A stretch of DNA of 64,000 nucleotides from Lachnospiraceae bacterium. Lineage in GTDB: Bacteria > Bacillota > Clostridia > Lachnospirales > Lachnospiraceae. The position numbers were made by a program, and so were the translations under genes. Where the stretch lies: assembly GCA_910573755.1 (NCBI GenBank), contig CAJTBO010000008.1, positions 62,001 to 126,000 of the forward strand, in the 5' to 3' direction. The stretch's first letter is position 1; each line of letters opens with the position of its first letter. This document shows positions 24,518-33,700 of this stretch, piece after piece. The notes beneath the pieces are model-generated. The model made no database searches, had not been told where the DNA came from, and saw nothing but the letters and a program-made list of their open reading frames with translations.

Positions 24518-24610
24518 TAAAGTCGCTGTGCGGCGGCACTAAAGAGTAAAGCCGCTTCGGCATACATTCATGAGAGAAACATTTATTTGAAAAGGCATTC
24601 ATGAAAGCCT
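24518..24610 (+). repeat. Dispersed structured repeat, copy 1
   Basis: This block matches the reverse complement of 36507-36601 over roughly 90 bases. Shared pieces are AAGTCGCTG, CGGCACTAAAG, GTAAAG, CTTCGGC, ATGAGAGAAAC and CATGAAAG. It lies in a convergent gap, so it is not a promoter of either neighbour. It could be a non-coding RNA, a bidirectional terminator or a MITE/REP-type repeat. Confidence 0.65.
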
Positions 24611-24700
24611 GGCCGGACTATTTATAACTATAGTTTACAAAAGAAGTGTTCAGAAAACGGATAAGAAAACAGTTAAGATTTTGTCAAGATTTTTCCGGGA

Positions 24701-25375
24701 TCAGACAAAACCCGATGCCCATACGGCCTCGATATATTCCCTGCCGCCGATATCCCGCAGCTTTTTCCTGAGATTGCTGATATGGGTTTTCAGGGAGTGC
24801 TCCGTGCAGTCCGGCGTATCCTCGCTGATACGCTCCAGCAGAGTGGATTTCGCGATGATCTGGGCGGGATGCAGCATCAGCATTTTTAATATGGCAAACT
24901 CCGTCCGTGTGAGCCGGATCTCTCCTGAGATCTTTTCCGGGGCATCCTGCGCCGGGAGAGAGACGACATGGGTCAGCGTGTCAAGCCGCAGGCCCTCAAA
25001 GGAGAGCACGCCGCCGGCGCCGGGCTGTCTTTTTCGCAGCGCCGCCGTGATCCTTGCGAGGAGTTCTTTCATCTCAAAGGGTTTTGTCACATAATCGGAG
25101 GCGCCCTCCAACAGCAGATTTACCTTGCTGTCAAGATCCGCCTTTGCACTGAGGACGATAACGGGAAATTCCCTGATACGGGGCAGCACCTCTTCGCCGG
25201 AGAGGCCGGGCAGCATCAGATCCAGCAGGACAAGGTCCGGCGCGGCGGAAGTAAGCACAAGAAGCGCCTCCGTTCCGGAGTAGGCGCGCAGAACCAGATA
25301 TCCTTCTTTTGTCAGGACTTCTTCCAGCATATTGCCGATATAGATATCGTCATCGACGATCAGGATCTGTTTCAT
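24701..25375 (-). CDS. Orphan OmpR-family response regulator
   Basis: This 224-residue regulator has a receiver domain (about 1-118) with VDDD at 7-10, phosphoacceptor Asp in LVLLDLMLPGLSG and Lys in DYVTKPFE. A winged helix follows (about 130-222; LTRTEFAILKMLMLHP, HSLKTHISNLRKKL). The ATG at 25375 gives a start typical of the family (MKQILIVDDD). The frame stays open to 25744 but only inside the MATE gene. It overlaps the end of the MATE gene by four bases, so it is translated from the same message. No histidine kinase is encoded nearby, so its partner must be elsewhere. Confidence 0.9.
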   Translation of the reverse strand: MKQILIVDDDIYIGNMLEEVLTKEGYLVLRAYSGTEALLVLTSAAPDLVLLDLMLPGLSGEEVLPRIREFPVIVLSAKADLDSKVNLLLEGASDYVTKPFEMKELLARITAALRKRQPGAGGVLSFEGLRLDTLTHVVSLPAQDAPEKISGEIRLTRTEFAILKMLMLHPAQIIAKSTLLERISEDTPDCTEHSLKTHISNLRKKLRDIGGREYIEAVWASGFV

Positions 25376-26709
25376 ACCGCACCCCGCTTTTGTATCATGA
25401 AATAGTGATATATCCCTGTCGCATCCGCCAGAAACCATCCGATCGGAATCGCCCACCAGATACCGCTGACGCCGATGGCGGGAACGGGAGATAACAGGTA
25501 GGCGAGCAGTACCCTTGTCCCCAGTGAGATAATGGTCAGCACAAGGGACATGCCAGGGCGGTTGACGGCGCGGTAAAGGCCGTAGAGCATAAACAGCGTG
25601 CCGATGCCGAAATAGAAAATCCCTACAATGCGCAGATAGGACATGCCCACGGCAAGCACTTCTGTCTCCTCCGGTTTGATAAACAGTAAAAGGAGCTGTC
25701 TGGCAAATACCACCACAAGGATGGAGACGATCAGGGAAAAACATACCACGCAGCGGGCGGCGGACCGGATGCCCCGCCGGATTCTGTCCACCTTTTTCGC
25801 GCCGTAGTTCTGGGCGATAAAGGTGGAAAAAGCATTGCCGAAATCCTGCAGCGGCATATAGGCGAAGGCGTCGATCTTCACGGCGGCGGCAAAGGCAGCC
25901 ATTACGATACTGCCGAAGCTGTTGACCAGCCCCTGCACCATTAAGATACCGAGATTCATCACGGACTGCTGCAGACAGGTCAGAAAGGAGGCGTTGGTGA
26001 TCTCCTTCAGCGCCGCGGCGGAAAAATGCCGGTTCTGTTTTTCAATCCGCATAAAGGGACATTTCAGCATGCAGTATACCATAATGCCGATGCCGGAAAA
26101 CCACTGTGCCAGAATCGTCGCAAAGGCGGCCCCGGCCACGCCCCGGTTGCAGGAAAGGATAAAATATAAGTCAAGAACAATATTGATGACAGCGGATATC
26201 CCGAGAAAAACAAGGGGCACAAGGGAATTGCCCAGTGCGCGCAGGACAGCAGCGAAATAGTTATAGAAAAAAGTGGCGCCGATGCCGAAAAAGATCACCC
26301 ACAGATATTCCCGCATCAGGGCATAAGTATCGGCGGGAACAGAGAGCAGCGCCATAATGGTGTCCAGAAAACAAAATACGATCACATTGATGACAACAGC
26401 GAGAACTGCGATCAGAAAGAAAGAAACATACAGATCCTGCTGCAGTTTTTCCTGATTTTTTTCACCGTATCGTATGGAGAACATGGCGCCGCTGCCCATG
26501 CACATCCCCAGCAGGATGGAGGTCAGGAAAGTCATCAGCGTGTAGGAACTCCCCACCGCCGCGAGGGCGGTCGTCCCCAGATATTTCCCGACGATCAGCG
26601 TATCCACCACATTGTAAAGCTGCTGCAGCATATTGCCGCAGATCATGGGAAAAGCAAACAGCAGCATGTTTTTGGTAATAGGTCCTTCGGACAGGTCGAT
26701 TTGTGCCAT
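25372..26709 (-). CDS. MATE-family efflux transporter
   Basis: This 445-residue protein has 12 predicted membrane helices in two six-helix bundles. It should export drugs or metabolites in exchange for Na+ or H+. Family signatures are an N-terminal PITKNMLLFAFPMICGNML, the LYNVVDTLIVGKYLG segment, and the matching second-half segment FGNAFSTFIAQNYGAKK near residue 275. Length and topology are normal. It lies 22 bases after the 4Fe-4S protein gene on the minus strand and overlaps the response regulator, forming the middle of a five-gene redox operon. Its substrate is unknown; the context suggests redox-active or toxic compounds. Confidence 0.92.
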   Translation of the reverse strand: MAQIDLSEGPITKNMLLFAFPMICGNMLQQLYNVVDTLIVGKYLGTTALAAVGSSYTLMTFLTSILLGMCMGSGAMFSIRYGEKNQEKLQQDLYVSFFLIAVLAVVINVIVFCFLDTIMALLSVPADTYALMREYLWVIFFGIGATFFYNYFAAVLRALGNSLVPLVFLGISAVINIVLDLYFILSCNRGVAGAAFATILAQWFSGIGIMVYCMLKCPFMRIEKQNRHFSAAALKEITNASFLTCLQQSVMNLGILMVQGLVNSFGSIVMAAFAAAVKIDAFAYMPLQDFGNAFSTFIAQNYGAKKVDRIRRGIRSAARCVVCFSLIVSILVVVFARQLLLLFIKPEETEVLAVGMSYLRIVGIFYFGIGTLFMLYGLYRAVNRPGMSLVLTIISLGTRVLLAYLLSPVPAIGVSGIWWAIPIGWFLADATGIYHYFMIQKRGAV

Positions 26710-26731
26710 AACTTATAATCCTTTGTATATT

Positions 26732-27589
26732 TTATATATTATCTGAATATTTTTTCTCTGGTTCGGGGATGTCATGTTTCAAGCCAAAGGAAAGCGCGCA
26801 CTGATGACAGTCTTTCCTGCATTCGCCGCACTGGATGCATTCCGCGTCCCCGACCTTCTTTACATCCATCCTGCAATGCCGGACGCAGAGCCCGCAGTCG
26901 TTGCATTTTTCCGGATCGATCCGCATACCGAACAGGGACATTTTATGAAAAAGTCCGTAAAATGCGCCCAGCGGACAGAAAAACCGGCAGAAGGACCGGA
27001 AAATGAAAACCGCGGAGACAAGCAGGATAACGAGAAGCAGCGCTTTCCACTGAAAAAGCCTGCCCGCAAGCTGCCGCAGGCTTTCGTTTTTTAGCAGAAG
27101 GGGAAAGCCGCCCTCCAGTGTTCCGGCAGGACAGATGTACTTGCAGAACCCGGGGGTGAGAAATACCAGCGGGATCAGGATCACAAAGACTGCCAGTATC
27201 ACATATTTCAGACGGGAGAGCCGCCTTGTCCAGACATTCTTTTGCAGTTTTTTCGTGGGAATCTTATAGAGCAGTTCCTGCACCAGCCCGAAAGGACACA
27301 AAAAGCCGCAGATGAGTCTGCCGAGCAGAATGCCGAAGAGCAGAAGCATTCCCAGCATATAATAAGGAAAACGGTATTTTGAGGACAAAAGCGCGCTCTG
27401 CAGAGAGCCCAGAGGGCAGGAGAAGACAGCCCCCGGACAGGAGTAGCAGTTCAGCCCCGGTATACATATGCTTTTTAAGTTTCCCTGATAGATCGTGCCC
27501 TTCGCAAAACCCGTGAGATTACAATTATAAAGAACGGCGCAGATGATCTGGATCCATCTCCGCTTTAATGTTTTCCATCTTGTTTTCAT
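26732..27589 (-). CDS. Membrane 4Fe-4S protein (NapH/YccM-like)
   Basis: This 285-residue polytopic protein has about five membrane helices (residues about 15-35, 75-100, 130-155, 190-210 and nearby). Two cysteine clusters resemble NapH-type electron carriers: CGFLCPFGLVQE and CKYICPAGTLEG. A C-terminal ferredoxin-like pair follows (CNDCGLCVRHCRMD; CIQCGECRKDCHQC), each able to hold a 4Fe-4S cluster. It probably moves electrons across or along the membrane. ATG 27589 overlaps the stop of the CXXC peptide gene (ATGA); a GTG 15 bases earlier is less likely. Co-location with TlpA suggests supply of reducing power to an extracytoplasmic thiol protein. Confidence 0.88.
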   Translation of the reverse strand: MKTRWKTLKRRWIQIICAVLYNCNLTGFAKGTIYQGNLKSICIPGLNCYSCPGAVFSCPLGSLQSALLSSKYRFPYYMLGMLLLFGILLGRLICGFLCPFGLVQELLYKIPTKKLQKNVWTRRLSRLKYVILAVFVILIPLVFLTPGFCKYICPAGTLEGGFPLLLKNESLRQLAGRLFQWKALLLVILLVSAVFIFRSFCRFFCPLGAFYGLFHKMSLFGMRIDPEKCNDCGLCVRHCRMDVKKVGDAECIQCGECRKDCHQCALSFGLKHDIPEPEKKYSDNI

Positions 27590-27759
27590 CCGATTCCGAT
27601 ACACTCATAGCAGATGCGGACCGCTTTATTCCAGATATCCGCGGGGCCGTTCTGAAAAAGCCCAAGAATAAGCAGTAAAACCGCCGCTGCCAGTACACTC
27701 CCTCTTATGATTTTTGTTGTTTTGTTCATATCTGTTTTTTGTTCCGATCCGGTTTTCAT
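27586..27759 (-). CDS. CD1871A-type CXXC-motif membrane peptide
   Basis: This 57-residue protein has one membrane helix (about 19-36, SVLAAAVLLLILGLF) and a C-terminal ICYECIGIG, the CXXC signature of the CD1871A family. The cysteines would sit next to the membrane and may exchange thiols with the TlpA lipoprotein or receive electrons from the 4Fe-4S protein. The stop overlaps the next start. The ATG at 27759 has AGGAGG 14 bases upstream, which is long; the ATG at 27729 has no clear site. The gene is easy to miss because it is shorter than usual cut-offs. Confidence 0.85.
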   Translation of the reverse strand: MKTGSEQKTDMNKTTKIIRGSVLAAAVLLLILGLFQNGPADIWNKAVRICYECIGIG

Positions 27760-27791
27760 ACTGTTGATGGCTGCCTCCTGTTTTTGCCGGT

Positions 27792-28400
27792 TCAGGGCGT
27801 ATCCTCCGCTATGGCATCGATAGCACCCTTATATTCCTGATACTGGGTATCCGCGTCCGCGGCGCCCACGTAAATCTGCCGGATGATGCCGTCCTTGTCG
27901 ATCACAAGGGTATAGGGAATACCCTGGGAGGGATATTTCATAATGATGGAACCCTCCGTATCACAGGCAACCGGAAAGGTATAGCCGTTTTCTTCAAGAA
28001 AGGCGTCTACGATCTCTGTATCCTCCATACAGTTGACTGCCAAAAGGGCAAGGTCCTCTCCGTATTCCTCCTGCAGTTTCTCAAAAGCCGGCATCTCCCT
28101 GACGCAGGGGCCGCACCAGGTCGCCCAGAAATTTAACAGTACGATCTTCCCCTGCTGTGCAGAAAGGGAAAACTCTGTCCCGTCCGCTAAAGAGGCGGTG
28201 AAGTCCGGCGCGGTATCTCCCACATTCAATATGCCGTAAGAGTACGGGTCTTCTTCTGCCGGCAGATCATCTTCCGCCTGAACCGGCGTATCGGGCTGCG
28301 GCTGCGTTTTTTCTTCCGGGGAGCCGCAGGCGGTAAGAAAGCCGAGCAATAGAAACTGGGAAATAAAAAGTAATAGGTGTCTGTGTTTTATCGTGTTCAA
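27792..28400 (-). CDS. TlpA-family thiol-disulfide lipoprotein
   Basis: This 202-residue protein has a lipoprotein signal with lipobox LTAC near residue 25. An acidic/Pro linker follows, then a thioredoxin-fold domain (about 55-200). The active site is [14 protein letters not shown] with the CGPC pair, and the cis-Pro segment [12 protein letters not shown] is typical of TlpA/ResA. It should reduce or isomerise disulfides outside the membrane. The TTG start at 28400 follows AAGGAGGAATTCA. It is the first gene of the minus-strand operon that continues with the CXXC peptide, 4Fe-4S protein, MATE exporter and response regulator. Confidence 0.92.
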   Translation of the reverse strand: MNTIKHRHLLLFISQFLLLGFLTACGSPEEKTQPQPDTPVQAEDDLPAEEDPYSYGILNVGDTAPDFTASLADGTEFSLSAQQGKIVLLNFWATWCGPCVREMPAFEKLQEEYGEDLALLAVNCMEDTEIVDAFLEENGYTFPVACDTEGSIIMKYPSQGIPYTLVIDKDGIIRQIYVGAADADTQYQEYKGAIDAIAEDTP

Positions 28401-28477
28401 ATGAATTCCTCCTTGACAATTATAATATCCTGTCTACTACTATATCAGATTTTCGGAAAAGTCCCAAGCATTTTTCC

Positions 28478-28506
28478 TTGCTTTTTGCAGGTATTTTTAG
28501 TATGAT
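28478..28506 (+). promoter_or_regulatory. Promoter of the plsX operon
   Basis: TTGCTT at 28478 and TATGAT at 28501 have a 17-base spacer and lie about 110 bases before plsX. It would drive plsX, acpP and possibly rnc-smc. No FapR-like operator is recognised. Confidence 0.6.
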
Positions 28507-28618
28507 GAAAAATACGGAATATTTGAGGATATGAAAGAAACAGGGCGGTCCGGCTGAGTCTGCGGAAGTCTGCGCAGGGGATGGCGGAGCCGGTTTTCAT
28601 GAAGGAGAGAGCGGGAGT

Positions 28619-29644
28619 ATGGCGGAATATATTAAAGTGGCAGTGGATGCGATGGGCGGCGACAACGCGCCCTTTGAGATCGTAAAAGGCGCGGTTGACG
28701 CGGTCAATGAAAATAAAAAGGTGAAAGTATACCTGGTCGGGAAAGAGGACGCGGTGAAGGCGGAACTGGCAAAGTATACTTATGAGAAAGACCGGGTGGA
28801 GGTGGTACATGCCTCCGAGGTGATCGAGACGGCGGAGCCGCCTGTTATGGCGATCCGCAGGAAAAAGGATTCCTCCCTTGTAAAGGCAATGACGATGGTG
28901 AAGGAAGGAGTCTGCGACGCCTTTGTTTCCGCAGGCAGCACCGGGGCGACGCTGGTGGGCGGCCAGCTGATTGTGGGAAGGCTGAAGGGAATCGAGAGGC
29001 CCCCTCTGGCGCCCATGATCCCTACGGAAAGGGGAGCCTCCCTTTTGATCGACTGCGGCGCCAATGTGGATGCGAGGCCTTCCATGCTGGTGCAGTTTGC
29101 TAAAATGGGTTCCATCTATATGGAGAATGTCTGCGGCATTAAAAATCCGAAGGTCGGCATCGTCAATATCGGCGCGGAGGAGGAAAAGGGAAACGCGCTT
29201 GTGAAGGAAACCTTTCCGCTTTTGAAAAACTGTCCCGATATCAATTTTATCGGCAGCGTGGAGGCGAGGGATATTCCTGCCGGAGAAGCGGATGTGGTTG
29301 TCTGCGAGGCTTTTGTGGGCAATGTGGTATTGAAGATGTATGAAGGCGTCGGTTATTCCCTGCTGAAGAAGGTGAAAAGAGGCCTGATGGGAAGCCTGCG
29401 CACAAAGTTCGGCGCGCTTCTGATCAAGCCGGCGCTGAAGGAGGTGCTGAAGGAGTTTGATCTGGAGCAGTATGGCGGTGCGCCTCTTCTGGGATTAAAA
29501 GGACTTGTGGTAAAGACCCACGGCAGCGCGAAATCGGGGGAAGTGAAAAATTCCGTGCTGCAGTGCGTAACGTTTAAGGAGCAGAGGATCAACGAACAGA
29601 TAAAAGCCAGACTTTGTGAACGGGATGAGACGGAAATTTCCTGA
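28619..29644 (+). CDS. plsX: Phosphate acyltransferase PlsX
   Basis: This 341-residue enzyme makes acyl-phosphate from acyl-ACP, feeding PlsY in membrane phospholipid synthesis. It starts with VAVDAMGGDNAP, the family hallmark, and has GSTGATLVGG, APMIPTERG, IDCGANVDARP and CEAFVGNVVLKMYEG. The length is typical (about 330-345). It acts at the inner membrane face as a soluble dimer. GGAGAGAGCGGGAGT precedes the ATG. The acyl carrier protein gene, its substrate carrier, follows 39 bases later in the same operon. Confidence 0.97.
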   Translation: MAEYIKVAVDAMGGDNAPFEIVKGAVDAVNENKKVKVYLVGKEDAVKAELAKYTYEKDRVEVVHASEVIETAEPPVMAIRRKKDSSLVKAMTMVKEGVCDAFVSAGSTGATLVGGQLIVGRLKGIERPPLAPMIPTERGASLLIDCGANVDARPSMLVQFAKMGSIYMENVCGIKNPKVGIVNIGAEEEKGNALVKETFPLLKNCPDINFIGSVEARDIPAGEADVVVCEAFVGNVVLKMYEGVGYSLLKKVKRGLMGSLRTKFGALLIKPALKEVLKEFDLEQYGGAPLLGLKGLVVKTHGSAKSGEVKNSVLQCVTFKEQRINEQIKARLCERDETEIS

Positions 29645-29683
29645 TATATTATCTATATTTCCAAAAGATACGGGGGCAGGAGA

Positions 29684-29911
29684 ATGGAATTTGAAAAAGT
29701 GTGTAAGAGTATTGCGGAAGTGTTGAGCGTAGATCCTGCGGAGATCACGCCGGAGACTACTTTTCTGGAGGATCTGGGAGCGGATTCCCTTGATATCTAT
29801 CAGATTGTCATGAAGATTGAGGAAGCCTTTGAGATCCGGATTCAGGAAAAAGACGTGGAAAATATCAGAACCGTGGCGGAAGCGATGGAGCTGATCACAA
29901 ACAGACGCTGA
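29684..29911 (+). CDS. acpP: Acyl carrier protein
   Basis: This 75-residue acidic protein carries growing fatty acids on a phosphopantetheine arm attached to the Ser of the GADSLDIYQIV motif (about residue 36). The four-helix pattern is clear (VCKSIAEVLSVDPAEIT; KIEEAFEIRIQEKD). The spacing from plsX and the classical plsX-acp order support its role in fatty acid synthesis rather than a secondary-metabolite pathway. Before its ATG lies GGGGGCAGGAGA. Confidence 0.93.
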   Translation: MEFEKVCKSIAEVLSVDPAEITPETTFLEDLGADSLDIYQIVMKIEEAFEIRIQEKDVENIRTVAEAMELITNRR

Positions 29912-29926
29912 TAAGCAAAAAGCAGA

Positions 29927-29947
29927 AAAGCCCTTACAGAGGGCTTT
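29927..29947 (+). terminator. Hairpin after acpP
   Basis: AAAGCCC-TTACAGA-GGGCTTT is a 7-bp stem followed by CTGTGTG rather than a T run. It is more likely a partial terminator or processing site that lowers rnc-smc expression relative to acpP. Confidence 0.55.
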
Positions 29948-30059
29948 CTGTGTGATAGGAAAAACGGCGGACGGATACCGGAAGGACGCGGCGGGATGCA
30001 GGGAAAACATGGAGAATGAGATGCCTTTGCGTGTGAGGGGCATGCAGAAAGAGGAAGAG

Positions 30060-30752
30060 ATGACGGAAGGAAAGTATTCCATAGAAAGACTGGAAGAAAA
30101 GATAGATTATATATTTCAGAATAAAGATCTGATCAGGCAGGCGCTGACCCACAGTTCCTACGCCAATGAGAGGAAGATCAACAGAATAAAAGATTACGAG
30201 CGGATCGAATTTTTAGGGGATGCGGTGCTGGAGATGGTCTCCAGCGAATTTCTCTATAACAATCATGAGGAGATGTCGGAGGGACAGCTTACCAGAAGAA
30301 GGGCGGCGATGGTGTGCGAGCCCTCTCTCGCGTCCTGTGCCCGGGATCTGGGGCTGGACCATTATATTCTGCTGGGAAAGGGCGAGGAGATGACCGGCGG
30401 AAGGGCGAGGGATTCCATTGTTTCGGATGTGATGGAGGCGCTGATCGGCGCCGTCTATCTGGACGGCGGTTTTGAGCAGGCGCGGGCGTTTATCCGTCGT
30501 TTTGTGCTGTTGGATCTGGAGGACAAGGCGCTCTTTTATGACGCCAAGTCGATCCTGCAGGAAGAGGTGCAGAAAGAGGGAAAAGACCTCCGCTATGTGC
30601 TGACGGGGGAGAGCGGGCCCGAGCATGACAAGTCCTTTTTTGTGGAAGTGTATCAGGGGGATATGCTTCTCGGGAAAGGCAGCGGCCACAATAAAAAGGC
30701 TGCGCAGCAGCAGGCGGCGTACAAAGCGCTCCTGCGCCTGAAAAAGAAGTGA
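30060..30752 (+). CDS. rnc: Ribonuclease III
   Basis: This 230-residue double-strand RNA endonuclease matures rRNA and processes other transcripts. The catalytic domain (about 1-155) has the signature ERIEFLGDAVLEMVSSEFLY, with metal-binding Glu/Asp, and DVMEALIGAVYLDGG. A double-strand RNA-binding domain follows (about 160-228; KSILQEEVQKEG, GKGSGHNKKAAQQQAAYKAL). Several in-frame ATGs lie upstream (30009, 30042); 30060 gives a normal length and has GAGGAAGAG before it. smc starts 15 bases after the stop, a conserved rnc-smc order in Firmicutes. Confidence 0.96.
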   Translation: MTEGKYSIERLEEKIDYIFQNKDLIRQALTHSSYANERKINRIKDYERIEFLGDAVLEMVSSEFLYNNHEEMSEGQLTRRRAAMVCEPSLASCARDLGLDHYILLGKGEEMTGGRARDSIVSDVMEALIGAVYLDGGFEQARAFIRRFVLLDLEDKALFYDAKSILQEEVQKEGKDLRYVLTGESGPEHDKSFFVEVYQGDMLLGKGSGHNKKAAQQQAAYKALLRLKKK

Positions 30753-30766
30753 GGACAGATTAATAT

Positions 30767-33700
30767 ATGTATTTAAAAAGTATAGAAGTACAGGGCTTTA
30801 AGTCCTTTGCCAATAAAATTACCTTTAAATTCCACAACGGCATTACCGGCATTGTGGGGCCGAACGGCTCCGGCAAAAGCAACGTGGCGGATGCGGTGCG
30901 CTGGGTGCTGGGGGAACAGAAGGTAAAACAGCTTCGGGGCGCGTCCATGCAGGACGTTATTTTTTCCGGTACGGAGATGAGGAAGCCTTTGGGCTATGCC
31001 TATGTGGCGATCACACTGGATAACAGAGACCGTCAGCTTTCCATTGATTTTGAGGAAGTGACCGTGGCAAGGCGGCTTTACCGTTCCGGGGAAAGCGAAT
31101 ATATGATCAACAACAGTCCCTGCCGTTTGAAAGACGTGTATGAACTGTTTTACGATACCGGCATCGGCAAGGAAGGCTATTCCATCATCGGACAGGGCCA
31201 GATCGACAAGATCCTGAGCGGTAAGCCCGAGGAGCGACGGGAACTTTTTGACGAGGCGGCAGGTATCGTCAAGTTTAAGAGAAGAAAAGCAGCTTCCGTA
31301 AAGAAACTGGAAAGCGAGCAGCAAAATCTCCTGCGTGTCAGCGATATTCTGGCGGAGCTGGAAAAACAGACCGGCCCTTTGGAGAGACAGTCCGAGAAGG
31401 CGAGGATCTATTTAAAGAAAAAAGAGGAACTGAAAACGCTGGATGTCAATATGTTCCTTCTGGACAACAGGCAGGTCAACGAACAGCTTGTGAAGGTGGA
31501 GGAGAATTATCGGACGGCGAGCCGGGACCTTGCACAGACCACCGAAAAGTATGAGCATATCAAAACGGAATACGAAGAGATACAGCAGGAAGTGGAGCGG
31601 CTCGGCGCAGAGATCGAAAAAGCCCATGCGGAGCTGACGGATACTTCCGCGATCCGGGGAAAACTGGAGGGGGAGATCGGTATCCTGAGAGAGCAGATCC
31701 ATTCCGTGGAGGGAAACAAGGAGCATCTTTTAAACCGGCTTGCGGCGGTGGAGGCGGATATTGCGGAAAAATCTTCCGACAAGTCCGGCATTATGACACA
31801 GAAAGCCTCCATCGACGAGCAGGTGGCAAAGCTGGAGACGGCGCGGGATGAGGCACGGGAGCGTCTCGAAGAAGTGCAGGCGCAGATGGAGCAGCTGAAT
31901 ACGGAGATCGAAAATGCCAAGAATGTTATTATGCAGGCGCTGAACGACAGGGCGGACACCAGATCCCGGATGGAGCGTTTTGACACGATGCTGGAGCAGA
32001 CCCAGATCCGAAAGGCGGAGCTGACAAGCCGGCTGGTGCGGGTAAAATCGGACGAGGCGGAAGCGGATCAGCTTGTGGCCGAACTGGAGGATCAGTTTGA
32101 GGAGACGAACAAAAAGGTCACACAGCTGAATGAAAAACAGGCGGCGGCGGAAAAGCGCCTTTTGGAGATCAAGGGCCTTTTGACGGAAGATAACAGGGTA
32201 TTGCAGGAGACAAAGGAGAAATACCATCAGGAAAAGTCCAGGCTGGATGCGCTGAATAACCTGACCGAGCGCTATGAGGGATACGGCGGCTCCGTCAAAA
32301 TGGTGATGGAGCAGAAAAAGACCGAAAAGGGCATCGTCGGCGTTGTGGCGGATATCATCAAAGTGGAGAAAAAATATGAGACCGCCATTGAGACGGCGCT
32401 TGGCGGCAATATCCAGAATATTGTAACGGAGGAGGAAGATACGGCAAAACGCATGATCGCGTTTTTGAAAAAGCATAAATACGGCAGGGCGACTTTTCTG
32501 CCCCTGACCAGTATCAGGCATCCGCAGGAATTTAAAAATCAGGATGTGTTAAAGGAAGCCGGTGTGATCGGCATGGCGGATAAACTGGTGCGCATCGACG
32601 AAAAATACCGTAATGTGGCAAAGGCGATGCTGGGGCGGATCGTCGTGGTGGATGATGTGAATCATGCGCTGGCGATCGCGAAAAAATATGCCTACGGCGT
32701 CCGGATGGTGACGCTGGAGGGAGAACTCCTCGTGCCCGGCGGCGCTATTTCCGGCGGAGCCTTTAAAAACAACAGCAATCTGCTGGGCAGACGGCGGGAA
32801 CTGGAAGAGCTGGGAAAGAAAGTAAAGGAACTGTCCGAGAAGACGGAAAGCCTGGAGCGGGAGATCCAGAATATCAGGGAGGAGCGGAATAAACTCCGGG
32901 TACAGTCGGAGACGCTGCGGGTGACGCTGCAGAATGCTTTTATCGAGCAGAACACGATCCGCCTGAATCTGGAGGCGGCAAAGGAAAAGAAGGAGGAGAC
33001 AGCAAACGGTTTCGGGGACTTAAAGACGGAAGAGGCGCAGATCGAGGAAACATTTAAGGAGATCGAAACCGGAAAAGAGGAGATCCGGAAAAAGCTGCAG
33101 GCTTCGGAAGCTTTAGAGCAGGAGGAGAACGCAAAGATCGGGGCCTGCCAGAAAAAGCTGGAGGAGCTGCGCACGCTGGAGAGCGACTATGCGGCAAAGG
33201 CTGCCGAATGGGATGTGGAAGTGGAGAAGATGCTCCAGAAACAGGAATTCGGCCAGCAGAATGTGGACAGGATCGACGCAGAGATCGAGCGGCACCGGAA
33301 GGAAAAACAGGAGATCGAGGAGAGCATGGCGGCAGGCGCCGAGGAGGCGGAGCGCAAGCGCCACAATATCGAGGAGATCCGGCTGACCATCGAGGCTTCT
33401 CAGAAAGCCCAGAGCGATGCGGAGAAAAAGCTGCAGGAGGATACGCAGCAAAGAGAACTGTTATCGGAGAAACAGAAGACCTTCTTCGACAGGCGGGAAG
33501 AGCTTTCCGGGCAGATGACAGGGCTGGATAAGGAGGTTTATCGTCTGAACGCCCAGAAGGAAAAGCTGGAGGAGTCCATTGAAACGCAGATCAATTATAT
33601 GTGGAACGAGTATGAGATCACGCTTTCGGACGCGGCTTCGCTGCGGAAGGAGGAGTTGACGGATCTGGCGGAGATGAAGCGGGATATCGCGGCTTTGAAG

